From positions 186,001 through 250,000 of the forward strand of contig NZ_JAMOHZ010000004.1 in assembly GCF_024448715.1 (NCBI RefSeq): a stretch of 64,000 nt of DNA, in the 5' to 3' direction. Origin of the DNA: Stutzerimonas stutzeri. GTDB taxonomy: Bacteria > Pseudomonadota > Gammaproteobacteria > Pseudomonadales > Pseudomonadaceae. This document shows positions 47,676-55,872 of the stretch, piece after piece (the first letter of the stretch is position 1; every line of letters begins with the position of its first letter). A program made the translations under genes and the position numbers. Below the pieces are notes generated by a model. That model had not been told where the DNA came from. It saw only the letters and a list, made by a program, of their open reading frames with translations, and did no database searches.

Positions 47676-47906
47676 CGGGTATTCATCTGCTGCTGCGTTC
47701 ACCGGTCCGTCGTCGCAGCGACGGCTGCGTACTTTCTTCGCGCGGCCCTTAGAGTCGCCTCGGCATCGACGTCTGACTGTGTTGCCTTGAGGCGACCCGT
47801 TTGGTGCGCGCACCGAGGCCGGCGTTCAGCTATCGGCGCGCAGGAGTGGCACTTTAATGGCGCCGGACGAATGGCGGCAATGTTTTTATCCGACCGTGCC
47901 GTTCCG
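47676..47906. other. Intergenic stretch between the ABM-domain gene and the GGDEF-EAL gene
   Basis: No gene or RNA recognised. It should hold the promoter of the minus-strand GGDEF-EAL gene; no convincing element found. The right end is the stop of the ABM-domain membrane protein. Confidence 0.4.
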
Positions 47907-48482
47907 TCAGCGGACAGGCGACGGCTGTTTAACGTGACGAATGCGTGGTTGAGGCGGGCTGTTCAGCCACGGCGCCAGGAGGCGCGTGGAAAACGGAATG
48001 AACAGATACGTCATCAATGGCGTAAGCATCAATGTGCTGAGCAGGATGCGCATGACCAGGCTCAATTCGCCGAGCATGTTGCCGAACAATACGTTGAACA
48101 GCAGTGAAACCGGGAAGAACGCCAGCCAGATCGCCACGCTCTGCTTCCAGCGCGGCGGTGGAACGCTGTCGCTGATGCCGAACCAGGTGCCGATGCCGCG
48201 CGCTCGGTGTTCATAGGGTTGGCCGAACAGCTCGCCGCCTCGTTGCAACCAGGCACGACGCGATGCCGAGTGCTCCCAGGTGTCGAGGGTTTGTTCATCG
48301 GCGAAGCGGAAAACGATCTGAAACTCGTCATCACCGGGCGGAGGCGCCAGGACGCCGGAGCCGAGGTAGCCGGGAAAGTCCGCGGCCAGTTGTTCGCCTT
48401 CGTGCAGCCAGGCGAGAAGTTCGTGGTAACGGCCATCGCGCACGCGGCGGGCCACCATCAGGGTGACGGGTTCGGTAGACAT
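47907..48482 (-). CDS. ABM-domain protein with two C-terminal membrane helices
   Basis: A 191-residue protein. The N-terminal 95 residues match the antibiotic biosynthesis monooxygenase (ABM) dimeric alpha-beta barrel: VTLMVARRVRDGRYHELLAW, FPGYLGSGVLAPPPGDDEFQIVFRF and LDTWEHSASRRAWL. The second part has two membrane helices (VAIWLAFFPVSLLFNVLFG and MRILLSTLMLTPLMTYLFIP) with a basic tail. Such membrane-anchored ABM proteins are common in Pseudomonas, but the substrate is unknown. Start at MSTEPVTLMVARR. Confidence 0.85.
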   Translation of the reverse strand: MSTEPVTLMVARRVRDGRYHELLAWLHEGEQLAADFPGYLGSGVLAPPPGDDEFQIVFRFADEQTLDTWEHSASRRAWLQRGGELFGQPYEHRARGIGTWFGISDSVPPPRWKQSVAIWLAFFPVSLLFNVLFGNMLGELSLVMRILLSTLMLTPLMTYLFIPFSTRLLAPWLNSPPQPRIRHVKQPSPVR

Positions 48483-48764
48483 CGTGTATCTCCAGCAGCA
48501 GACCGGCAACCCGGGTAGGGCATTCGGCAAAACGCAGCGCCGGGGTGGTGGGCTGCGTGCAAAAGGACGCGAATTCTATTCTGTTTTCCTAACGGCGCCA
48601 GTAATCGTTTTGTAGAAGCGTCGCCAATGATCGGAATTTGCACCTTGCTGTATGTGTTCCTTTGCACAAGGACCGAGCGGATCGCGGGAGCGGCGCGCGG
48701 AACGCGAACCCTCGCTGGCGGTTCAGGTCCGTTTAAGGACGAGCCTGAGCTGTCGGAGCTGTCC

Positions 48765-49724
48765 ATGCAACGCCTCACCCTGCTGTCGCTGGGCAGTATC
48801 AATGCCGATTTCCAGGTGCGGGTCGACGAACCGCTCGGCAGTCGCGAAACGCTGATCGCTCATGATCTGAGCCGCTTGTCCGGCGGCAAAGCGAGCAACA
48901 CCGCTTACCTTGCCGTGCGCTTCGGCCATCGCAGCTGCCTGCTCGGGCGCGTGGGTGACGACGAGCTGGCCGAGCAGGCGCTCGCCCCGTTGCGGCAGGC
49001 GGGGGTGGAGGTCAATGAGGTCGGGCGCGCCGCCGGCCGATCCACCGGCGTTTCGATGATCATGGTTCCGCCGGATGCGAAGAAACACATCGTGCTCGCG
49101 ACCAATGCCAACGATTGCTGGGACCAAGCGGCGGCGGACGCCATGGTCGCGGCCATCGAGGCATGCGAGACCCCGGCAAGCCTGGTGCTTGATTATGAGA
49201 TCCCCGCCTGGGTAGTTCGCCTCGCGATAGAGGCCGCCGCGCGCGAGGGCATCGGTTCGGTGCTCGACCCGTCCTTCCCGGATCGCCTGGAGCGCGACCT
49301 GCTGCCTATTTTGCAAGCGATCACACCGAACGCGTCCGAGGCCGAGGCGTTGGTCGGTCATCCGGTCGACTCCATCGCGGCCGCCGCGCGTGCTGCGCGT
49401 GAGCTACAGCGGGCCGGTACGCCGATTGTCTGCATCAAACTGAGCGATGGTGGCTGTGTCCTGGCTAGCGCCGAGGAAACCCTGCACATACCACCGGGCG
49501 AGGTGGAGCCGGTGGATACCACGGGCGCTGGCGATGCCTTTACCGGCGTGTTCGCCATCGCACTGCTAGAAGGACTGGCGCCACGTGAGGCCGCGGCTTG
49601 GGGCGTAGCCGCGGCCAACCTGGCGGTAACCGGTTATGGCTCTCAGCCGGCGTATCCCGAGCGCGAGCAGGTAGCTTCGATGGCGCACGGTTTGCTCGCT
49701 AAGGCGAGGCCTGTCGATGACTGA
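48765..49724 (+). CDS. PfkB-family sugar/nucleoside kinase
   Basis: A 319-residue ribokinase-like kinase. The N-terminal LLSLGSINADFQVRVDEPLG and GGKASNTAYLAVRFG carry the substrate-binding Asp/Gly-Gly motif, and DTTGAGDAFTGVFAIALLEG is the catalytic and anion-hole signature 2. The length is normal. The substrate is not told by sequence. The stop overlaps the downstream GH65 gene by 8 bases, so the kinase probably acts on a product of that phosphorylase or shares its pathway. The ATG at 48765 gives the family N-terminus; an upstream in-frame ATG at 48627 adds unrelated sequence. Confidence 0.9.
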   Translation: MQRLTLLSLGSINADFQVRVDEPLGSRETLIAHDLSRLSGGKASNTAYLAVRFGHRSCLLGRVGDDELAEQALAPLRQAGVEVNEVGRAAGRSTGVSMIMVPPDAKKHIVLATNANDCWDQAAADAMVAAIEACETPASLVLDYEIPAWVVRLAIEAAAREGIGSVLDPSFPDRLERDLLPILQAITPNASEAEALVGHPVDSIAAAARAARELQRAGTPIVCIKLSDGGCVLASAEETLHIPPGEVEPVDTTGAGDAFTGVFAIALLEGLAPREAAAWGVAAANLAVTGYGSQPAYPEREQVASMAHGLLAKARPVDD

Positions 49725-52116
49725 TCAGATGCCGTGCAAGCTGGTCTTCGATCATTACGATCCTGCCGACGAGCGCCGGCGCGAAGCGCTGCTGGCGATG
49801 GGCAACGGCGTGCTGGCCTGCCGCGCCTGCGCGCCGGAAGCGGCTGCACAGCATTCGGCGAACGGCGGCGACCACTATGCTGGTTTTTACCGTGCCGGCT
49901 GGTACGACGATGCGCCCCGCGAGGTGAATGGCAGCGCGGTGCGGATGGCCGCGCTGGTAAACCTGCCCGATCCTTTCGGTCTGAGCTTCGCGCTGGATGA
50001 CGGCGACTGGTACAGCCTCGATGGTGTCGAGCTGCGTGGCTACCGCCAATGCCTGACGCTGGATAGCGGGCTGCTCGAGCGTGAACTGGAATTCGTCATG
50101 GCTGGCCACATGGTGAAGTTGCACGAAACCCGCTTCGTCAGCATGGCCACGCCACATCTCGCGGTACTGCGCTGGGAGCTGCGAGTACCGCCCGAGGTCG
50201 CTCGGCTGCGTCTGCGCGCGACTCTCGATGGCGCCGTGACCAATGCCGCAATTCGGCGCAATGATGCCTACGAGGGGCGGCGCCTCGGCGCGGTGGGTTT
50301 TCAGCACGATGACTTGGGTGGCGCTGCGGTCAGCGCAACCTTGTATGACGATCGCCGTCGATTGGCGATGGCCGTGCAGGTCCAGACGCCGGGGCTGCGT
50401 CTGCCTTGGCATGGCCAGCAGGTCGAGCAGCGGCTGATTCAGCAGACTGAATGCGCTGTTCCGGCAGACGGCCGGCTAGTCATCGAAAAACGGGTGGTGG
50501 TGCGCGTCGACGATGAGCGTCCGACGGACGATGGCGAGGCTCGGGAGCAGCTGCTCAAGCAATTGCCGACCGAGGACTTCGCCAGTTTGCAGCAGGCACA
50601 CAGCCATGGCTGGGCACAGCTCTGGCGACGCATGCCGATCGAATCGGATGACCCGCAATTGCATCTGGCCTTGCGCTTCCATTCCTTTCATTTGCTACAG
50701 ACAGGGTCCCCGCACAGCATCGGCCAGGACATCGGTTTTCCGCCGCGCGGCTGGATGGAGGGCTATTACGGGCAAGTGTTCTGGGACGAGGTGTTCGCCT
50801 TCCCGTTCCTCGCTACGCATTTCCCCGACGTGGCGCGCAGCCTGCTTGATTACCGTTATCGGCGTCTGGATAAGGCCCGTGAGCGTGCGCGTCGGGCCGG
50901 CCTGCGGGGCGCCATGTTTCCCTGGCGCAGCGCTGATAGCGGCGAGGAAGAAACCCCGCCGTGGCAATGCAACCCGATGTCGGGTCGCTGGATGGCTGAC
51001 CACACCCGCCTGCAGCGCCATATCGGCTCGGCTGTGGCGTTCGATGCGTGGCAGCTCTATCTGGCGACCGCGGACGAGACGCTGCTGGCTGGGCCTATCG
51101 GTGAGCTGATCATCGAAGTGGCGCGCTTCTGGGCCAGCCTCGCACGCTTCGACGAGTCTCGGCAGCGCTATCTCATCTGCGGCGTGATCGGCCCGGACGA
51201 ATACCACAATGGTTACCCCGGCGCGGCGGAACCCGGCTTGGACAACAACGCTTATACCAACCTCATGGCGGTCTGGACGCTTTGCCGCGCGCTGCAGGTG
51301 CTCGAGTTGCTGCCCGAGGACGCGGCTCCCGCGTTACGTGATCGGCTGCAGCTCGAACCGGACGAGGCGGAAAACTGGGATCACATCAGTCGCCACATGT
51401 ATCTGCCCTTCATCGACGGCGATGTGCTCAGCCAGTTCGACGGCTTCGACCAACTCGACGCGCCGCCGCAAGAATGGCTGCACGGTGACCGGCCGCGGTT
51501 GGATTGGATGCTCGAAGCGCGGCACGACAGCTGTGATCGCTATCAACTGAGCAAGCAGGCCGATGTATTGATGGCGCACCATCTGCTGCCACGGCAGAGC
51601 CTGCAGCAGCTGTTTCAGCGGCTCGGTTATCAGCACGACGAGAAAAGCCTTCGTCGAACGCTGGCCTACCATCTGGCACGTATCACCCACGAGTCGAGTC
51701 TGTCGAAAGTGGTCTGCGCCGGTGCCCTGGCCCAAGTCGATAGCGAGGCTTCCTGGCTCTATTTCAGACAAGTGCTGGATACCGATCTGCAGGACCCGAG
51801 CAACGACGGCACGCAGGAGGGTGTACACCTGGGCTGCATGGCCGGTTCGCTCGACGTTCTTCAGCGCCACTACTTCGGTGTGCGGTCCGAACTCGACGGT
51901 TTGCACATTTTCCCCACGCCGCCCGCGCAGCTGCCGCACGTGTCGCTGTCGCTGGTTTACCGCCAGGCGCATCTGCAATTACGGCTACAGCACGGCTGTC
52001 TGCAGGTGACGGCCAGCAGCGGCAACGACCGAGCGGTGCCGGTGCATCACGCTGGCGGTCAGATGCTGCTCGAGCCGGGGCAATCCTTGAACGTGCCTTG
52101 CCGGGCGCCCAAGTGA
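49717..52116 (+). CDS. Glycoside hydrolase family 65 phosphorylase-type enzyme
   Basis: A soluble protein of 799 residues. It has an N-terminal beta-sandwich (about 1-290), then the (alpha/alpha)6 barrel with GWMEGYYGQVFWDEVFAFPF, the proposed general acid E495 in GVIGPDEYHNGYPG, and DNNAYTNLMAVW. The phosphate-binding KQADVLM and EGVHLGCMAGSLD follow, and a small C-terminal beta sheet closes it. The GPDEYH and KQADV motifs fit inverting alpha-glucoside phosphorylases (maltose, trehalose, kojibiose and glycosylated small-molecule types); the exact substrate cannot be read. No beta-phosphoglucomutase gene is adjacent. Confidence 0.92.
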   Translation: MTDQMPCKLVFDHYDPADERRREALLAMGNGVLACRACAPEAAAQHSANGGDHYAGFYRAGWYDDAPREVNGSAVRMAALVNLPDPFGLSFALDDGDWYSLDGVELRGYRQCLTLDSGLLERELEFVMAGHMVKLHETRFVSMATPHLAVLRWELRVPPEVARLRLRATLDGAVTNAAIRRNDAYEGRRLGAVGFQHDDLGGAAVSATLYDDRRRLAMAVQVQTPGLRLPWHGQQVEQRLIQQTECAVPADGRLVIEKRVVVRVDDERPTDDGEAREQLLKQLPTEDFASLQQAHSHGWAQLWRRMPIESDDPQLHLALRFHSFHLLQTGSPHSIGQDIGFPPRGWMEGYYGQVFWDEVFAFPFLATHFPDVARSLLDYRYRRLDKARERARRAGLRGAMFPWRSADSGEEETPPWQCNPMSGRWMADHTRLQRHIGSAVAFDAWQLYLATADETLLAGPIGELIIEVARFWASLARFDESRQRYLICGVIGPDEYHNGYPGAAEPGLDNNAYTNLMAVWTLCRALQVLELLPEDAAPALRDRLQLEPDEAENWDHISRHMYLPFIDGDVLSQFDGFDQLDAPPQEWLHGDRPRLDWMLEARHDSCDRYQLSKQADVLMAHHLLPRQSLQQLFQRLGYQHDEKSLRRTLAYHLARITHESSLSKVVCAGALAQVDSEASWLYFRQVLDTDLQDPSNDGTQEGVHLGCMAGSLDVLQRHYFGVRSELDGLHIFPTPPAQLPHVSLSLVYRQAHLQLRLQHGCLQVTASSGNDRAVPVHHAGGQMLLEPGQSLNVPCRAPK

Positions 52117-52243
52117 CTCACCGAAACCGGGCCGTCCGCGGCGGCGCTCGCAATGCGCCGATACAAGCCCATCGCCGCATTCGACGGAACGCCGTGGCTG
52201 AGCCCAGTCCAACACCTTGACCTGCCAGCAAGGAGAACCCGCG

Positions 52244-52735
52244 ATGGAAGAGACTGGAGTGCGTCGCCGTTGGGCCGACGGGCTGGGCTGGATGCTGCTC
52301 TACGGTGCGCTCTGGACGCTGTTCGCGGAGGGTGGCGGCTGGTTGCTGGGCGTGCCGAGCATCGTGCTGGCGGTCGTGCTGTCAGTGTGGCTGGGCATCC
52401 GCCCCTGGCGACCATCCTTGTCGGTGCTGCCTGGATTCGTCTGGTTCTTCCTCGGGCGAATGGTTGCCGGTGGCTGGGACGTGGCAGTGCGCGCATTGCA
52501 CCCGCGGCGGCCGCTGCAGCCAGCCTGGCTCGACTATCCGCTGCGCAGCGAATCTCCACGGGTACGACTGTTGCTCTCGGCCTTGATCGGACTGCTGCCG
52601 GGCTCGCTGTCGTCGCGGATCGATGGCAACCGGATGCGAGTACATGTCCTCGACGAACGCCAGCCGTGGGAGCCCACCGTGATTGAGCTGGAGCAGCGCC
52701 TGAGCCAACTGCTTAATACCGGGGCTGGGCGCTGA
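52244..52735 (+). CDS. mnhE: MnhE/MrpE-type antiporter subunit
   Basis: A 163-residue membrane protein, first gene of an eight-gene Mrp-type operon. Two membrane helices (GWMLLYGALWTLFAEGG and GVPSIVLAVVLSVWLGI), PGFVWFFLGRMVAGGWDVAVRAL and a cytoplasmic alpha/beta domain (DGNRMRVHVLDERQPWEPTVIELEQRLSQL) with LIGLLPGSLS are typical of MrpE. It begins at MEETGVRRRW with AAGGAG 9 bases upstream. MrpE supports assembly or activity of the cation/proton antiporter complex. Its stop overlaps mnhF. Confidence 0.9.
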   Translation: MEETGVRRRWADGLGWMLLYGALWTLFAEGGGWLLGVPSIVLAVVLSVWLGIRPWRPSLSVLPGFVWFFLGRMVAGGWDVAVRALHPRRPLQPAWLDYPLRSESPRVRLLLSALIGLLPGSLSSRIDGNRMRVHVLDERQPWEPTVIELEQRLSQLLNTGAGR

Positions 52736-52986
52736 TGGCGTTGTACGCGGCGCTGCTGCTGCTGACCATCGTCGTGGGTCTTGTTCGTGTGGTCCTCGGT
52801 CCGGGGCGGGTGGATCGGTTGCTGGCAATCCAATTGTTCGGCACGACCGGCACCGCGCTGCTGCTGGTGATGGCGCAGTGGCAGGCGCAACCGGCGCTGC
52901 GCGATGTGGCGCTGGTGCTGGGATTGTTGGCGGCGGTGGCCAGTGCCGCCCTGGTGCAGCTGTTGCGGCGGAGGCGGCATGACTGA
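52735..52986 (+). CDS. mnhF: MnhF/MrpF-type antiporter subunit
   Basis: An 83-residue protein with three membrane helices (LYAALLLLTIVVGLVRVVLG; LLAIQLFGTTGTALLLVMA; VALVLGLLAAVASAALVQLL). The GPGRVDRLLAIQ turn after helix 1 is the MrpF signature. It starts at the last base of the mnhE stop and overlaps mnhG by 8 bases. Confidence 0.9.
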   Translation: MALYAALLLLTIVVGLVRVVLGPGRVDRLLAIQLFGTTGTALLLVMAQWQAQPALRDVALVLGLLAAVASAALVQLLRRRRHD

Positions 52987-53275
52987 ACTGCTGCTGGACG
53001 GCCTGAGTTGGCTGTTGCTGATCACCGGGTTGCTGTTCTTCGCCGCCGGCAGCGTCGGGCTGCTGCGCTTTCCCGACACCGTCAGCCGGTTGCATGCCTT
53101 GACCAAGGCCGACACCCTGGGCCTCGGACTGGTCGTCGCCGGCTTGTCGATTCGCGCCGAAAGCCTGCTGGAGGTCGGTCAGATGCTGCTGATCTGGCTG
53201 TTGCTGCTGGCCTCCAGCGCCACCGCCTGCCAGCTGTTGGCGCGGCAGGCCGACGAGGAGCCCGGCGATGACTGA
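52979..53275 (+). CDS. mnhG: MnhG/MrpG-type antiporter subunit
   Basis: A 98-residue protein with three membrane helices and the MrpG core GLLRFPDTVSRLHALTKADTLGLGLVVAGL. The length is typical. The start MTELLLDGLSWLL lies within the end of mnhF, and its stop overlaps the next gene by 8 bases. Structural studies of Mrp complexes place this subunit with E and F next to the MrpA C-terminal part. Confidence 0.92.
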   Translation: MTELLLDGLSWLLLITGLLFFAAGSVGLLRFPDTVSRLHALTKADTLGLGLVVAGLSIRAESLLEVGQMLLIWLLLLASSATACQLLARQADEEPGDD

Positions 53276-54173
53276 ATGGCTGTTCGACGGTGTGCTCGGC
53301 CTGTTGTTGCTCGGCCTGGCCTTCGGCGCGCTGCACGGGCGCAACCTCTACGCCAGCGTGCTGTTGTTCATCGCTTTCGGCCTGGCGCTGGCACTGATCT
53401 GGGCGCGCCTGGGCGCAGCGGATCTGGCATTGGCCGAAGCGGCCATCGGTGCCGGGCTGACCGGTGTGCTGCTGTTTGCCGCGCTGGCCCGTCAGCCGGA
53501 TCGGGCCGAGCTGCCCGAAATTTCCGGGTTCCGTCAGCGCCTGGCGGCTGCCGCGGTGGTGTTGCCGTTGCTGATCCTGCTTTTGCAGGGGCTGGCGCCG
53601 CTTGGCGAGCGCCAGTCGCAGCTGCCCGCCGCGATAGCCCGGAATCTGTCGGAAACCGGCGTCAGCCATCCGGTGACCGCCGTGCTGCTGAACTTCCGCG
53701 CCTGGGACACGCTGCTGGAGCTTGCCGTCCTGTTGCTGGCGCTGCTCGGGGCGCGCCAGCTCGGGCCGCGACGGCTGGAACTGGATGAGCCCTGGCCGCT
53801 GCTACGGGCATGGGCGCGGGTACTGGCGCCGCTACTGGTACTCGCCGCTGGCTATGTTCTCTGGCGTGGCGCCAGCGCACCGGGTGGCGCTTTTCAGGCC
53901 GGCGCATTGCTGGCGGCCGGCGTGGTGCTGCTGCGCCTGTCCGGTCTGTTGCCGCTATTGCGTTGGTCCTTCGCGCCGTTGCGGCTGCTGGTGTTGGGCG
54001 GCTTGCTGGTTTTTATCGGCGTCGCCATTGCCACCGCCTGGCTGGGGAGCGGGTGGCTGACCTATCCCAGCGGGTCGGCCAAGCTGCTGATCGTGCTGAT
54101 CGAATCGGTGGCGACACTTTCGATCGCCGCCAGCCTGAGCCTGCTGGTCGTCGGCGAAGGCGAGTCCGCATGA
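53268..54173 (+). CDS. mnhB: Fused DUF4040 (MbhD/MrpA-C-like) and MnhB antiporter subunit
   Basis: A 301-residue membrane protein joining parts that are separate in many Mrp operons. Residues 1-75 are DUF4040/MbhD-like (AFGALHGRNLYASVLLFIAFGLALAL ... EAAIGAGLTGVLLF). Residues 85-165 resemble MbhE, the extreme C-terminus of MrpA (HPVTAVLLNFRAWDTLLELA). Residues 180-300 are MrpB (APLLVLAAGYVLWRGASAPGGAFQAGALLAAGVVLLRL). It supplies what a full-length MrpA would normally carry at its end, which explains why no large MrpA is encoded. ATGA overlap with mnhC. Confidence 0.88.
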   Translation: MTEWLFDGVLGLLLLGLAFGALHGRNLYASVLLFIAFGLALALIWARLGAADLALAEAAIGAGLTGVLLFAALARQPDRAELPEISGFRQRLAAAAVVLPLLILLLQGLAPLGERQSQLPAAIARNLSETGVSHPVTAVLLNFRAWDTLLELAVLLLALLGARQLGPRRLELDEPWPLLRAWARVLAPLLVLAAGYVLWRGASAPGGAFQAGALLAAGVVLLRLSGLLPLLRWSFAPLRLLVLGGLLVFIGVAIATAWLGSGWLTYPSGSAKLLIVLIESVATLSIAASLSLLVVGEGESA

Positions 54174-54451
54174 CCAGCAGCCTGTTCTGGATGGCTGTCG
54201 GCGCCGCGCTCTGGTTGCTCGGTTTGCACGGCCTGCTGAGCCTGCGTCAGGCGCTGCGCCGGATCATCGCCTTCAACCTGATGGGCAGCGGGGTTTTTTT
54301 GGTGATGATCGCCCTGGCCGCGCGCAGCCAGCCGAGCGATCCGCTGCTGGTGGCGCTGGTGGTCACCGGGTTGGTGGTAGCAGTCAGCGCTACCGCGCTG
54401 GCGCTGCGGCTGGCTGGCGTGGCGCATGATCGACAGGAGCCGCGGCAATGA
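54170..54451 (+). CDS. mnhC: MnhC/MrpC (NuoK-like) antiporter subunit
   Basis: A 93-residue protein with three membrane helices, homologous to NuoK of complex I: LFWMAVGAALWLLGLHGLLS, ALRRIIAFNLMGSGVFLVMIALA and DPLLVALVVTGLVVAVSATALALRL. The phrase ALVVTGLVVAVSATALAL is the family hallmark. Overlaps both neighbours by 4 bases. Confidence 0.92.
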   Translation: MTSSLFWMAVGAALWLLGLHGLLSLRQALRRIIAFNLMGSGVFLVMIALAARSQPSDPLLVALVVTGLVVAVSATALALRLAGVAHDRQEPRQ

Positions 54452-55872
54452 ACGCGGCGTTGCTTAGCCTGTCTCTGCCGCTCGCCGGTGGTTTGCTGCT
54501 GGTGTTACTGCAGCCGCGCCGCAGCGGGCTATGGGTGATCGCCATCAGTATCGGCAGTCTGCTGGCCGCTGCCGTCGCCCTGCAGCAGGCGATGCAGCTG
54601 GGGCCGCAATTGCTGCAGATTGGCGGCTGGGAGACGCCGCTTGCGATCCGCTTCCAGCTGACCCCGCTGACGGCATTGTTGCTGGTGTTCACCGCCGGCC
54701 TGCATTTGCTGGTCGCGCTGTATGCCGCGCGCAGCGCGCATGCCACCGGCAGCGAGGATTACTGGCCGCTGTCCTGTCTGCTGCATGCGGCGCTGGTGGC
54801 GCTGTGGCTGTCGGCGGATCTGTTCAATCTTTACGTCACGCTCGAATTGCTCAGCCTCAGCGCCGTAGCGCTGGTTGCACTGGCCGGGCGCAAGGCCTAT
54901 CGACCCGCTTTCAATTACCTGATGTTGTCGCTGGCCGGCTCGCTCGCCTATCTATTCGGCGTTGCGCTGTTCTATGGCCGCTACGGCGTGCTCGATGTCT
55001 GGGTGCTGGCGGAGCTGACCGAGGCTGACGCCAGCACACGCCTGGCGCTGCTGCTGATGAGCCTGGGGCTAATGCTCAAGGCTGCGCTGTGGCCGCTGCA
55101 TCTGTGGCTGCCCCCGGCGCATTCCGGCGCACCGACAGCGGTCAGTGCCTTGCTCTCGGCACTGGTAGTGAAGGGCCCGATCTACATCCTCTGGCTGATC
55201 TGGAGCGAGATCGCCCCGCCCGAGCTGGGTCGCCAGGCCGGTGTGCTGTTCGCCGCCGCCGGCATCCTCGCGTTGCTCTCTGGCGGTTGGTCGGCGCTGC
55301 GCGCGCCGCGGCTGAAAATGCTGGTGGCCTACTCGACGGTTGCCCAGCTGGGCTATGCCTTGCTGGCGCTGGGGTCGTTGCTGCACTGGCAGGAGCCGCG
55401 GATGGAGGCGGCGCTGTGGCTGTTCATCCTCGCTCACGGCCTGGCGAAGGTGTCGATGTTTCTCGCCGCTGGTGAGTTGCAACGAGTACTCGGTACGCGA
55501 CGGGTGCGTGCGCTAAAAGGTGCCAGCCAGAACATGCCGGTGGCGATGGCGACCTTCGCCGTGGCCGGTGCCAGTCTGATTGGGCTGCCACCCAGTGGCG
55601 GCTTTCTCGCCAAGTGGTTGTTGCTGCAGCCATTGTTCGAACAGCCGCAGCATTGGCCTTGGGCGTTCGGCGTGCTGCTCGGTACGCTGATGTCCGCCGC
55701 CTATGTCTTCCGCGTGGTAGCGCTGGGCTTCGACCGGGCCAAGCCGAATCCGCCGAGCGTCGTGCCGGATCCCTTGGCGCAATGGCTGGCGATGCTGCCA
55801 GCGTTGCTGGTGCTGAGCCTGGCGCTGATCAGTGAGCCCTTGCTGCTCTGGCTCGGCGGGGTGGCGCGATGA
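54448..55872 (+). CDS. mnhD: MnhD-type proton-translocating subunit (NuoM/N-like), first copy
   Basis: A 474-residue Proton_antipo_M protein with about 14 membrane helices. The key transmembrane-5 glutamate is present (E133 in FNLYVTLELLSLSAVAL), as are the lysines of the broken helices (LMLKAALWPLHLWLPPAHSG and VVKGPIYILW) and the MrpD-like KMLVAYSTVAQLGYALLALG. It should form one proton or cation path. ATGA overlaps with mnhC and with the next large subunit. Confidence 0.9.
   Translation: MNAALLSLSLPLAGGLLLVLLQPRRSGLWVIAISIGSLLAAAVALQQAMQLGPQLLQIGGWETPLAIRFQLTPLTALLLVFTAGLHLLVALYAARSAHATGSEDYWPLSCLLHAALVALWLSADLFNLYVTLELLSLSAVALVALAGRKAYRPAFNYLMLSLAGSLAYLFGVALFYGRYGVLDVWVLAELTEADASTRLALLLMSLGLMLKAALWPLHLWLPPAHSGAPTAVSALLSALVVKGPIYILWLIWSEIAPPELGRQAGVLFAAAGILALLSGGWSALRAPRLKMLVAYSTVAQLGYALLALGSLLHWQEPRMEAALWLFILAHGLAKVSMFLAAGELQRVLGTRRVRALKGASQNMPVAMATFAVAGASLIGLPPSGGFLAKWLLLQPLFEQPQHWPWAFGVLLGTLMSAAYVFRVVALGFDRAKPNPPSVVPDPLAQWLAMLPALLVLSLALISEPLLLWLGGVAR

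Noticed and set aside
52382..53344. Minus-strand frames opposite the antiporter operon (320 codons and others)
   Set aside because: Gln- and Pro-rich antisense shadows of Leu/Ala-rich membrane protein genes.
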